NCBI RefSeq assembly: GCF_024713975.1
Contig: NC_091094.1
Span: forward strand, 21,352,501 to 21,416,500
Direction of reading: 5' to 3'
Source: Paralichthys olivaceus
Taxonomy: Eukaryota > Chordata > Actinopteri > Pleuronectiformes > Paralichthyidae
Length of the DNA: 64,000 nucleotides
Below, one piece after another: positions 13,350-24,863 of the stretch; the first letter of the stretch is position 1, and every line of letters begins with the position of its first letter. Position numbers and translations under genes: made by a program. The notes under the pieces were generated by a model. It worked only from the letters and a program-made list of their open reading frames with translations, did not search any database and was not told the DNA's origin.

Positions 13350-16300
13350 CTACAGTTCATCATGAAGGGCTCGGCGCAGCCATTTGGGATGGTGTGTGAT
13401 GTAATCGGCTTCCTCCAGCACAAGCCGCATGAATTCCCCCACATCAAAAGAATAGTTGGTAAACTTGGGATGGTCCCCGAGGGTGGGATGGTGACCCTGT
13501 GAGAGGCGTTAGAGGAAAGGGTTTATAATGAATGAACGTAAAAGCACAGGGAAACAACACAACAAGGCAGAACAGAAATGTGTGTGGGTGGGCTTTCCTC
13601 TCAGGTGACACACAAACAACATGAGAGAGAAATTGTTCTGCTGTGTCTATAATTGCACATAATTGAAGGTGAGAATGGGAGTGCAAGTGAGTGTGTGTGT
13701 GTGTGTGGGGGGGGTACCGGAGTTTCCCCTACCTTGTCCTGTGGGACCACTTTGTCCATTTTCTGCCAAGTCACGTATCGAATGCCCCGCAGCCGAGCCA
13801 AATCTCGATAGCAACTCTCATCCTGACAATTATATCTGGGAGGGACAGATGCAACCATTTTATCTCTTTCTCTCCTTGGTCTGGTTCACTTTTACTCTTT
13901 ATGCTCCATCTTTCTCTCTCTCTCTCTCTCACACACACACGCTCTACACTAGGTAGCTGGGTGTGATGAATGCCTGGTTAATTAGGCATTATTTCACAGT
14001 CATACACCAAGTGGCTGAGGGGTACTTTGGGCTCTGCATGCTGCCAAACCCATCGCTCTCTCTGTTCCCCTACACACACGCACATGCGCACGCACACGCG
14101 CAAACATTAAGTGTCACTCACAGCTCAAAGATGACAGCCCAGTCAGGGAGGAAGAGGAGGTGTGTGAGACCTGCCCCGTGCATCCCTATAAAGATGTCAG
14201 AGTTGTGGGTGATCCTCAACTGCTCCAGGAAGGGAACATCCCTGAAAGACAGACAGGGAGTCAGACATCAATCATCTTCGTTGTGTGAACACTGTTATAT
14301 TACATAAAGCTGAACACCTTCTTTATTCTAGCTCTTGTAGTCCTCTATAACTCACTTGTATTTGTAGTCCACCACATTGACCTGCAGTAAAGGCACCGTC
14401 TTGAGGGCATTTACCAGCTGCAACAACAACAGAGGGACGTGTTGTCTGATCAATAAGAGAGTAAACAAATATGGGAATTGACCATATAAATCCCAGGCCA
14501 TTTTTTTTTTAATCATACTGTTTATAGCAAATAAGATTTTAAATAGGCACTTAACAGTGGCGGGCAGTAAATCAATGTTAGAGAAGAGGGGCTGAGGGAA
14601 TGGGGGAGCTGTATAGAGTGGAGCAAGAGAAAGACAGAAGAAAGGGAAAGGAGGATAGGTGGTAGAATAGGATGAAGTGCAAGGAAGAAAGAGGAAGAGG
14701 GAGGGAGGGAAGGTGGTGCTGGACTCACCTCCACTTGGTTTAATATCCTTCTGTATTCCGTGCTGCGTGCCAGCAGGGTGACACGAACACGCCCCTCCTG
14801 AAAAAAGTGATGCACCCAATAATCAATCAGCCAAGGACAGAAAAGACAGGCAGCTGGGAAAACATGATGTTCATTCAGAATAATTTAAAGCCCTCTTCTT
14901 TAAATGTCTCTAGACATCAGGGATGAACCGATAAAAATTAGCTGAAGTCACATTAAAAAGCCTTTTTTTAAATTTTTTTTATTTTTTTTAAGTGGAACCT
15001 CAAGTTTACTTTTCTGAGATGCACAGGCAGTACAGTCATTTCCTTTTCCGTGTTCTTCTACTGCCACCTTGTGTTCTGACAGAGCACTTATTGTCTTTAT
15101 TTCAGGTGTCACCATTTGTAGCATATAGGGGAAATTAAAATTGATCATAATTTGACTATAATCGAATGACATTGATGACAATTAAAGCAACATAAAACCT
15201 GTGTGATCATCTGTATATATTAAATTACCCCTTAACTACAGCACTTTACTACAAGCAGTGAGTGTATGTGTATTCAGAACAGATCTAACCACCTCTATTT
15301 AAAATATTTTAGAAGGTATTAAAAAAATATGCTGGACTGAGGAAGACCAGAGCCAATGATGATGAGGAGTAGACAGGAGGAGAGGAGTGGAGGATGAACA
15401 GAACACAATGGACGAGGGCAGCGGTTTGAGACTCCGGCTGTGCCATTAATCTAGGAATGAAAGGAGGAGCTGAGGAGAGGGTCAAGGCAGAGAAGACCTT
15501 TCATTCAGTAGCTGCTCTGATATCGCCAGCAGCCTCATGTCTCGCTGAAAAGCTTCTTAGCATATTTCCAATGAAAGCCATGAATTCCCAATGAGTTGCT
15601 CCAGAGGAAGGAAGAAGTTATCAGGGGTTTACGGGTCATAAAGATACAGTCAACTACTTCAAACCCGGGGTCATAAAAGTCCCAAGAGGAGTGTTGAAGA
15701 GTTATAGATATAGGACAGGGCTTTCCTTACTATTATAAGACTGAAGTACAGCTACTAAACACAATAAAAAGAAAAATTGAAACGATGCTGAGAGTTCTCT
15801 CCAACTCTGAAGAGAAATTGTACCATATTGGCCCTAGTACAAGACCTTTTTCTGAAACTTTGATTTGATAAATCTCTTAAATTCCAAGGGCCGAACAATT
15901 TCTTGTCAATTTATTGCAACAGATTGAATGGAATGTGTTATTCATTGTATGTGAACATGTTTAGCTGATTTTCTCCAAGAAGCTGGTTGCCTTTACTTGT
16001 TGTCAGAGTCACTCTTACAACTGAAATACAGTTGATGAAGTAATATCCATACATCATCATCTAAACCATCTATTCTTTCAGGGTCATGGGGGAGCTGGAG
16101 CCAATCCCAGCAGACATTTGCCAAGAGGTGTGGTGCACCCAGGACAGCTCTCCAGCATATCGCAGGGCTGACTCACACTTACATTCACAACTATAATCCT
16201 TTTAGAATCTACTTCTTACCTAACCTGCATGACTTTGGACTGCAAGCCGCCTGAGTAGTAGAAAACCATAACAGGGAGGAACATGCAAAATATCAAAAAG

Positions 16301-19300
16301 AAAAGCCCCAGCTGGCTGTGAGGTTCAATCCCATAACCCTTCTTGCTGAAAGGCAACAATGTATTTTAAAAAATTGAAATACAGATAGACAGGAAATTCA
16401 ATAAATCAATATGCACACCACATGGATCATAATGGTATAACATACTGCCATAACTTTGATTTAACTCTCTGAAATAAATCTGAACAAATATAAACAACAA
16501 TTTGAAAATAATTACCAAAAGCTTTGTAAAAGAGTACAGCAGGATCTAGCAGGAACTTTAAACCTCTTCCATTCAACTTTTTTCTCTTATCATATCAGAG
16601 GGAATTAAAGTACAATGTGTTGTTATTGGGTCACATAAGGAGAAATAATGGAAGAATGACTAAGAATTAGAGTAGAGGTGTAAGATGGAGTGTGACATAA
16701 AATGTAAGTACACAAACAGAGACAGAAAGAACACTTGTGGAGATGAGAAACCTTCTCCCTCACACTGTCTACATTAGCAGCTGTTCAAACTACTACAGGG
16801 ACAGAAAACAGACGCAGGAATAAAACATTTTGTTCCCTGACTGTAAATAAACCCCCAGGACAGATGCATCAGAAGTTAACCACTAGAGGTGAACATATTG
16901 CTAGTGCAGCAACAGTGGAGCCATTTGTGGATGAATATATATAACAGATCTTAAGTTAATTAGCCAAAAAGTACTTTGATGTTTATATATTACTCTGACC
17001 AGTTTTTGATTCAATGATTTGAACATGCAAGGAACGAACTGTGACTTGTTTGTTATCACTCTGCCAGTTGTTCCTTTCACTCATGCTATTTTGGAACGTG
17101 TGAAAAGCACACCAAATCCTCAAACGTGCAAGAAGTCTCTGGTTTCACAGAACACTGTGTTATCTCTCTGTTTGTGTAGTTGTTGAAGGCAAAGTTACAT
17201 CTTAAATATCGGCTGTGTTTTTTATCTGAGCACGATTGAGCAATAACCCTGCAAAAAGATAAGTATATGCTTATTTATATATATATATACATATATATTC
17301 TGAAACACAGAATGGGAGATCAGAGCTCGTTTATGAAGCAGCAGGTCAGAGACTTAGTTGAAGAACAGTGGAAACAGTGAACACACAGAGTTTCTCTGGT
17401 CAAAGCTGCTCAGTGATCAGCTGCTTCATGATCAGAGCTGAAGCTGGTTTGTATTGAGCTGGAGTTTCTGTTTCCTCCTCCCCTCTGACACTCATCACTA
17501 GTTATCAGGACCTGATCAATTTAAACATCATGAAAAATGACTCGTCAACATGTTGTGCTCAGTGTAACATGAGACAAAACACTCAGTCAGGACTCAGTGA
17601 TAAAATGACCGGAGCAACACGCAGACATGATCAGACACCATAGATTAATAACTAAACACATGATCATGGAAGTTTGTTACTAAATCATCCCAATACAAAA
17701 TGAACTATGAACTAGTTCATTTTAATCTGCATTAACTGAACTTTGAACACGTTCTTTTTAAAGTGTGAACACTGCAAACAGCAGCTACTGTGAGAGCTCC
17801 TTGAAATAGTGGTGAGACAGGATACACACATTCACTCAGTGAGCCCTAGCCAATGCCTTTGATATGAGCTCTTTTGAATTGCTGTAAATGTGTTCATGGT
17901 TCTTTAAATCAGCCATAAAGCTAGTTCCCTGACCGGGAATCGAACCCAGTCCGCGGCGGTGAGAGCGCCGAATCCTAACCACTAGACCACCAGGGACACT
18001 ATTTCTCTTTGGTTTTTTCAAGACGCATCGAGTCATAGCTACCTACTAACATGAAGAAAAGTGGCATACCTTTAAAAAGTTAGAATAATGAAGTCCCCCT
18101 CACCTAACTGATCTAATAATTCAAAGGTTCTTAATGCTTTGATCTATTTTTACGTGTCTGTAGTCACATTCGTTGCTGTGATCATGTATCCGACGGAGTT
18201 AAAAAAACACATGGCCTCTCAGAGCAGCGGCCCAAAGGAATGAGAACATACCGAGGCAGGAATTTGGGCGTGGTTTGTGAATCTGTTTTATGCATATTCT
18301 TGCTGACAAACAAACAAACAAACCAAGTGGACAGGGACATATATGACCACCTTGAACAGTAGTAATAAATGTTCCCTGACCGGGAATCGAACCCGGGCCG
18401 CGGCGGTGAGAGCGCCGAATCCTAGCCACTAGACCACCAGGGAGTCAACTACCCATTTGGCAGCACTGAAATTATCATCACATGTGGTTATTGTTATTAC
18501 CAACTGTGTTGATCATTGCTAGAAGTTAGAGGGTGAGTCAAGGAAAAGTCAGCTCTTTCTCACTTTTCCAGGATTACCAACCCTAGCTTTAAATAGTGTT
18601 TACTAAAAGACGATCATCCTACCTTGGGCCCGTCTTGCAGGATGTTCAGCCGGTGAAGGATGTGCTGGGAGAAAGCCCTGAACATCCCATCACTGTAGCA
18701 GTCTGAGATCTGCCATCAGCACACAACAGAAAGTGTCCATATCAGTCACATATGCAATTTATTTTTCATCAGTTCAATTCAAAATATTGCATTAAAATAA
18801 TCATTGTGTTATTTAGTCATGCAATCTCTCTGATTTGAAATAAAATTGGAGGCAAATTTGATCTGAACACACTTGGACTATAGTTGAAAAAAAGTAATGG
18901 GAACTACACTGGGAATATGACAATGGTAAACATGTTTCCTCATCTCCCTGGTATGAATATCACATGAGCTCATGCATTACTCAAGTCTGAGAATTTCTCA
19001 CTGCAGCTGAAAATATGAGCACATGAATATAAACATGTGCACCATGGGCAATCAAAAGCCTCTGCCTGAGTGTGACCTACCAATATTTCACATATCAAGG
19101 CAGCAAACACAGGACAACACATTTACATGGTATCAACTTTATAGCCATCTCCTCAGAATTATCATTTAAATGACATGAGCTCTTGCTGAGCTTTTGAATA
19201 CATCACATTCATATTTGAGCTGAACTGCATGTTTATGGCTAAACAATCATTATGCATGAATTTATCAAAAAATAAATGTGAGATAAAAACATAAATGCAG

Positions 19301-19373
19301 ACACAAACAAGGCAACACTGAAAGAATAGGACAGTACAATTTGATCAAAAATATGTTAGTGGACACACATATA

Positions 19374-19430
<57 letters not shown>

Positions 19431-22400
19431 AGGGGGGGATGGGGGGGTAACTTACGAGAGGTGTGTTGTAAAAGAGTCCATATCTCATTCTGGGAAGCAG
19501 GGAGAAGAAGGCATCTTTGAAACACACCTATGGACAAGTGTGAAGAAATGAATGAAGACAGTATTCAACATGGACCAGATATCTGTTTGTTTTTGTATAT
19601 GTCATCATGTAATACTCACATGTACTGATGGACTTTGAATATGTGTAGATGCCTGGTGCTAATTTCTTATCAAAGCTATGGTTGAACATTGCAGTTTGCT
19701 ACATATATTTCAACCAGACCGTTGTTGCTGTTTCCAGATACAGCAAACATAATATTTCCTGTGTAATCCCTATGGCTTGGCTCACACAGGAAAAACAACA
19801 CCCTGCCACAAAATGGAATGATGGTCTGTTATAAGAACCCTCCTACAATGTGCTATACCTACTCTTTTCGAGTCATAGGTCTTCAGGTGGATGATCTCAT
19901 AGTCTGAGAAGGCTTTCCATGTTTCACTGAACAAATCTCCATAACCATAAAAACTCTGAGGAAAGACATAAAAAAAAGAAGGGAACAAATGTTTAAATTA
20001 ATGTCACAACTGAAATGAAAAACAAAGCAATAAAATTAAAATCATTTATAGCCGTGAGCAGTGCTGGGAGTCACTTATGTTTTCAAACTTTTACTTTACT
20101 GAGGCTTTAGTTTTAAACAGAACCTGTTAGCACACTATTATCTGACAGCCGGAACCTGTTTGGTTTGCAGAGTGTAGTCTGTGATGAAAGGTCACTGCTT
20201 TCCTTCTCCCTGTCAGTTCTGTCTCCCCTCCTCTTTTTTTTTTTCCCTCTCTACCTCCATGCGTGGTGGGGGAACAATGGGCCGGATAAGGCTTCCCATA
20301 AATCATTCTGTTTTTCAACTGGTGTTTCCCCTTGATGTCTTCATCAGGCATCCATGCCACTGACTTGTTCAACAAAAACTGTGGACATTGTAAACTGCGG
20401 GCAAACTAGTGTTTGATTTCTTGCTTGGTTACATTGCTCATTTTAGATACTTGTGTTTTCATATCACTCTGAGCAGTAACATCAGACAAGAGAGGGGAAG
20501 CTAGAAAACATCCCTCCATATGTCAAAATAATAACACGCTTTATGCATCAGCATTTTGAAATCTTGTTTTGTGATCAAAGAACAGACTTTGAAGTCCTAT
20601 AAAGTGAGCCCAGCTGGAGGATTTAATTTTATAAATGTGAATTTATTTCTTATGTAGCTAGAAGAGACAATCACCGATTACTGGAGGCAGGCCACACGGA
20701 AAGTCCTGCCTCATGTTTTATTTTCACATATAAATAAAGATGTGACATGAGCATCTTTAAAATTTGTTTTCTTTTGCATCAGTCTGGAAGGGTGACATAA
20801 AATGCAACAAAGTAGTAAGTTGTTAATGAATAGCAGTAATTTCCAGCTGTAATAGCAGGAATGTTCCTCTCAATTTGAACAACCACATCTCATAACAACG
20901 CACCGTGTCCCACATGACGATGTTCACATCTGTGCTGAAGGAGTTGTTGATGTGCTGGGAGATGTAGAGGTTGACAAAGTCACAGAAGTGATGGTACATG
21001 TTCACCCCTGAAGAACACACACATTAATTATTGTGTCATCATGTCATAATTAAAAAATAGAAAATCAGTGAACTGGCATCACTCTGTGAAACTTAAAGAA
21101 TAATAAACTAGAGTCAAGCCCTCAGTACATTTTTACCTCAACAGAGGTTATGTTTGTTTTGTTAGTAAGAAGCAGCATTACACTACAGGAAATATTACCT
21201 TGATCTCTTTGAACTACTTGTTTTGATTGCAGGGCTTTAAACTGAGTCATGTAAATGTGTGTTATTTACCAGCATCCAGCTTCATAAAAACAGTGGGTTT
21301 TTCAATGATGATGTCACAGTGTCCGTCCCCTATGGGATGAAAGTCCAGCTCCATGTACGTCTGAAGCTCAGCATACCTACAGAAACAGCAAATACATGGG
21401 GTATAGTAAGAAGTACTGTAGAAAAACTGCATTAACATGGTATTGGTGACACACTTTGGAAATAGAAACCATTACAACCAAAATAACTTTACAGTAAAAA
21501 AAAAAATTCTACTGTGATTTGAGTTACACTGCTCAAAAAAACATCAGATCTTGGTGAACGAATCATTCAAGTTGAAAATCTTTACTGATGTACATTCTAT
21601 AATTTGTTGAGAACAAATTATATAACAATGGTCAATGGAAACCAAAATCATTGAATCCATTGAGGGCTGGATTTAAAATCATACCGAAAATCAAAGCGAA
21701 AAACTGGAGTCCAGTGATCCAACTTGCGTGACATTTATCAAAGCAACTCATAATGTTACTCAGTACTGTAGATGGCCCTCACATGCCTGTATGCACACCC
21801 AACAATGTCTGGGCATGCTCCTGATGAGTTTGCGGATGATGTCCTAGGGGATCTGACAGTTTGGTCAAAAAGATGCACACCTGTAGCCTGCTGGAGGTCA
21901 TTTTGTGGGGCTCTGGCAGTGCTCCTCCTGTTCCTCCTCACACAAAGGAACAGATACCAGTCCTGCTGCTGGGTTGATGCCCTTCTACCCCCTGTCCAGC
22001 TCTCCTTGTGTAACGGCCGGTCTCCTGGTATCTCCTTCATGCTCTTGAGATTATGCTGGGAGACACAGCAAACCTTCTTGCGACAGCACATATGGACTAC
22101 CTGTGCAACCTGACTGGGCTGCAGATACCACCTCGTGTCAGGAAGGATAAATTGAGAGCAGCTGTCTGTGGCCACCACATGCAAAACCATTCCCTTTTTG
22201 GGGGTTGTCTTGATTTTGCCTCTCCATTGCAGCTGTTGTCACTTTAATTTGCACCAAAGCAGGTGAAACTGATTCATTAATACTTCCTAAATAGACAGAT
22301 TGATATCCCTGAAATTTTACTGACTTGCTGATATACTGTGATAATTAAGTGTTGCATTTGAGCAGTGTATATTCAAGACATTGGTTGTTCAAAAATGAAA

Positions 22401-24155
22401 ATGTATCAGACAGAAATGCAGACTGATAACCCCGTAAAACAGCATTTACACAGACATAAGTGGAATGAAAGCATAAAATGTAAAAAAAGATATTGAACTG
22501 TTCTCTGTAATATTAAGAATGCAAGGCTATCTCCTGTGGAAGCCAATGATCAGTGTGATGGAGAGGAGTCAATTCATTTTACATTCAGCACAGTACGATC
22601 TTTGCTGACTGTGTATAATATGGTACAAGAGTAACATAGTCCATGCGTTACATATCATTTTACAAATGGATGGAAAAGATCATCGAGCCAGCCAGGAGTC
22701 GAACCTAGAATCTTCTGATCCGTAGTCAGACGCGTTATCCATTGCGCCACTGGCCCTGTGTTAAAAATACAACCAACCCCAATAAACACAACCACCACCA
22801 CCACCACAACATTCATCCTTGGGTATGTCCTTTGGGCCAATGTTCTGAAAGGCCATGTGTTTTCTTTACTCCCTCAGACATATGATCACAGCAACAAATG
22901 TGAACGCTCTGATGCTGAAATCATGTCTTTTATGCATCTATTTGAGGGTGTTTCTCAGCATGAGCGTAATCTCTGAACATCATTATTCTATTCATGTCCC
23001 TGGTGGTCTAGTGGTTAGGATTCGGCGCTCTCACCGCCGCGGCCCGGGTTCGATTCCCGGTCAGGGAACTAGCTTTATGGCTGATTTAAAGAACCATGAA
23101 CACATTTTCAGCAATTCCCAAGAGCTCATAACAAAGGTGGTGGCTAGCACTCGCTGAGTGTGTGTGTATTCTGTCTCACCAGGATTGTAAGGGGCTTTTG
23201 TGCTCTCCCTCAGCAGCCAGCGCTCGCTTGTTCAGTCTGCAGTGACCACCAATCTCCCCCATCTGGATGAAGTCCTCCTTGTACCTGTAGGATAAACATG
23301 GATGAGTTTCAAAGCTCTCTCTCATCAGTATTGTTGTCATACTTCAAGGATGTGTCACTTTGAGTTGTACTGACCTCTCATGACTTCTACGTGGACTCCG
23401 CAGGTCCAGATAAAGGTTAGTTGCTTTACAGAATCTAGTGTGGCTGCTGCATCTTAATGATGAGTCACCCTGGAAAAATATATTAGGTTAGAGATATGGA
23501 AGTGATTGTGAGAGTGGTTGCTTTTTCTTGAACTGTGTGTGAATTATTCCCACAGACAATCTGGCCTATTGTCTGCGGACTCCTGTTGAACACTGGGTCT
23601 CTTTCTACCTGATGTTTCTTCCTGTTGACTCTGAGGGCCTGTGGGAACTAAGGAAATGAGCATACTAACCTGTTTGCTGGCCTTGCAGAGTGTTTTGAGC
23701 TCAGAGAGACGTTCTTTGACGTAGCCAAAATCAGCCTGCTTCCAGAAAAGCTCCTGGGCTGCCTCCAGTGAACGAGCCCTAACAGATCAGAGATGTAGGC
23801 ACATCAGCAAAGCCAGAACCAAAACAGATCATCAACGATGCATACTATAAGTAGGTAAAATCAATACCAATTAATAAAAGACTGCTATTACTTGTGATAC
23901 TTAAGATAACAGAGTATCTGACACATCACAGGTGACTATAATAAGGATGTGGAATGTAAATTATGTGAACTGTGTTGCATTATACAGATGAGAAGAACAA
24001 GGGGAGAACATGATGTGTGGTAGACTGTGATGTGAGGAGCAGTACCATCCAGAGTCAGCTTTGGTACAGACTGGATAACCGAAGCGCTTCCCTGGATCAC
24101 AGTTCTTCTCATAACCCCAACAGGCCAACAAATCCAGAGGGGCATCCTGTTGTAA

Positions 24156-24252
<97 letters not shown>

Positions 24253-24814
24253 CCGTATGTGTGTGTGCATGAGTGTGTGAGAGAGAGAGAGGGATTTAAA
24301 TTGATTAAAACTATAGAAAAAGAAAAATTCAGTGCATGAGGTTAAACAGAGCTGCACGCCAATTTTTATATGCTTACTCAACCAAGCTAATCCATACATA
24401 CAGTAGATAAAAAACAATATTTGCACATCAATTTAATGCTCTAACTAAGCTGATGTTGTAGTAACAGCGTTAAAAATAAAATAACTTAATACAATAGTAA
24501 GAATCGAAAAACATGTTTGGCCCAAATACACAACTATAATTGCAATTGTACAGTTCACTCAACTGCACCATTTAGGGGTTTAAGTCCATTAGATTAAGTC
24601 CATTACTTACTTTAAAAGGGCAGAGTGGGTCCAGGCGACATTGCTTGGCGACCCTCTTGTTGTTGTAGAGGAAGTAAGGTATGTGCTCTGGCGGCAGGGA
24701 GATCCTGCCGTAGTTGAGGAGCGGCGCTGGTGGTTCGTGGTTGGTGTCCGCATCCTCCTCAGTGGTGAGCACAGCTTGAGAAAATATTGTTCCAAGCGCT
24801 ACCAAGAGCAGCAT
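13350..24814 (-). CDS. eogt: EOGT, EGF-domain-specific O-linked GlcNAc transferase (15 coding exons)
   Basis: ER-lumen glycosyltransferase (GT61/DUF563 family) that adds O-GlcNAc to EGF repeats of Notch and other secreted proteins. Coding exons in transcript order: 24611-24814, 24046-24146, 23670-23778, 23375-23469, 23180-23284, 21270-21376, 20904-21007, 19863-19955, 19456-19527, 18623-18709, 14729-14797, 14356-14417, 14122-14241, 13733-13835, 13350-13496. All junctions keep phase and sum to 1578 bases (525 residues; human 527). The start ATG opens a hydrophobic signal peptide ([14 protein letters not shown]). Recognised conserved blocks: [65 protein letters not shown] and [17 protein letters not shown]. 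The protein ends in HDEL, the ER-retrieval signal. The DXD-like acidic motif reads D293-Y-E295 where I recall DYD in human. Trp205 and Arg375 appear to match human Trp207 and Arg377, sites of Adams-Oliver syndrome variants; this numbering is by inference. Confidence 0.97.
14585..14717 (-). repeat. Homopurine/homopyrimidine tract in EOGT intron
   Basis: The plus strand is almost all A and G for about 130 bases; on the EOGT strand it is a long pyrimidine tract. It starts 12 bases past the donor of exon 11 (14729). Confidence 0.7.
14950..17924. other. Large EOGT intron, repeat-derived content
   Basis: This is the left part of the 3.8-kb intron between exons 10 and 11. No exon seen. It holds an old interspersed repeat (16076-16375), an AT run near 17270-17300, and a section at about 17000-17780 with many GAACT/AGTTC words resembling ends of hAT-type fish elements (weak). 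Confidence 0.5.
16076..16375 (+). repeat. Ancient teleost interspersed repeat (family unnamed here)
   Basis: Sequence phrases such as GGGGGAGCTGGAGCCAATCC, ACCTAACCTGCATG, GAGGAACATGCAAA and CCCTTCTTGCTGAAAGGC follow, in order, a dispersed repeat that I recognise from many fish introns. The copy is clearly diverged. I cannot give its family name with certainty. Confidence 0.6.
17925..17996 (-). tRNA. tRNA-Glu (CTC anticodon), copy A
   Basis: Seventy-two bases on the minus strand, inside the EOGT intron between exons 10 and 11 and on the EOGT strand. The acceptor stem TCCCTGG pairs with TCAGGGA, the A box is TGGTCTAGTGG and the B box GGTTCGATTCC. The anticodon arm is CGGCG-CTCTCAC-CGCCG with anticodon CTC. 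Compared with the other two copies it has two changes just before the B box (ACTGGG for CCCGGG); one falls in the T stem but leaves a G-T pair, so the gene may still work. Its 3' flank is shared with the tRNA-Glu at 22997. Confidence 0.88.
18372..18443 (-). tRNA. tRNA-Glu (CTC anticodon), copy B
   Basis: Seventy-two bases, minus strand, same EOGT intron as copy A and about 375 bases from it. Cloverleaf parts are intact: acceptor TCCCTGG/TCAGGGA, anticodon loop CTCTCAC and T arm CCGGG-TTCGATT-CCCGG. Its flanks do not match those of copy A or copy C. Confidence 0.94.
18565..18588 (-). mobile_element. End fragment of a TTAA-flanked MITE
   Basis: Minus strand: TTAA followed by AGCTAGGGTTGGTAATCC, the same terminus as the complete 164-base element at 56075-56238. 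Only one end is recognisable, and it lies 35 bases from the start of EOGT exon 10 (18623). Confidence 0.6.
19377..19429. repeat. (GT)n microsatellite just inside an EOGT intron
   Basis: Fifty-three bases of GT. On the gene strand it is a CA tract that begins 27 bases past the EOGT exon 9 donor (19456), after a C-rich spacer (CCCCCCC twice). Confidence 0.96.
21527..22367 (-). mobile_element. Degenerate, internally deleted Tc1/mariner-type transposon
   Basis: Perfect terminal repeats CACTGCTCAAA and TTTGAGCAGTG are flanked by TA on both sides (21525-21526, 22368-22369), as for Tc1/mariner insertions. The interior, read on the minus strand, matches pieces of a common fish Tc1-like transposase gene, such as the stretch coding for RRASTQQQD and the GGAGCACTGCCAGAGCC-type region, and then jumps to its 3' end. 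At about 840 bases it is roughly half the length of a full element, and no complete transposase frame remains. It sits in the EOGT intron between exons 5 and 6, about 150 bases upstream of exon 6. Confidence 0.85.
22684..22756 (-). tRNA. tRNA-Arg (ACG anticodon)
   Basis: Seventy-three bases, minus strand, in the EOGT intron between exons 5 and 6. The acceptor GGGCCAG pairs with CTGGCTC, with G as discriminator. The anticodon arm is TCTGA-CTACGGA-TCAGA, giving ACG (inosine-modified, reads CGN). The A-box region is TGGCGCAATGG and the B box GGTTCGACTCC. The T stem has one T-G wobble (CTAGG/CCTGG) where I recall C-G in human tRNA-Arg-ACG. It looks intact. Confidence 0.93.
22997..23068 (+). tRNA. 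tRNA-Glu (CTC anticodon), copy C, antisense to EOGT
   Basis: Seventy-two bases, plus strand, so opposite to EOGT. All cloverleaf parts are intact: acceptor TCCCTGG/TCAGGGA, anticodon loop CTCTCAC and T arm CCGGG-TTCGATT-CCCGG. Its 3' end is only about 112 bases from EOGT exon 5 (ends 23180). The downstream flank matches the flank of copy A in inverted orientation. Confidence 0.95.
24159..24249. repeat. (GT)45 microsatellite abutting the EOGT exon 2 splice acceptor
   Basis: Ninety-one bases of GT on the plus strand, a CA tract on the gene strand. It ends 12 bases before exon 2 begins at 24146; the join reads GTGTTACAACAG. No ordinary pyrimidine tract lies between repeat and exon. Confidence 0.97.
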
Positions 24815-24863
24815 AGTCAGAATTACACAGACATGTGAGACAGCTGCCTGGCTTCACAGCCCT
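24815..24863 (-). other. EOGT 5' UTR part of the ATG exon
   Basis: A T-rich tract followed by CACAG gives an acceptor at 24864-24865, so 49 bases of leader precede the ATG at 24814. The ATG context has A at -3. An upstream ORF coming from exon 1 would end in this segment at 24854-24856. Confidence 0.6.

Noticed and set aside
21756..22190. 144-codon minus-strand frame as a functional gene
   Set aside because: It is a decayed Tc1-like transposase region inside an element with clear terminal repeats and a missing middle.
22684..22756. Intron tRNA-like sequences as SINE heads only
   Set aside because: For the Arg(ACG) and the Glu copies B and C all stems pair and both internal promoter boxes are intact, so real tRNA genes are the simpler reading; copy A and the TMF1 copy are less certain.
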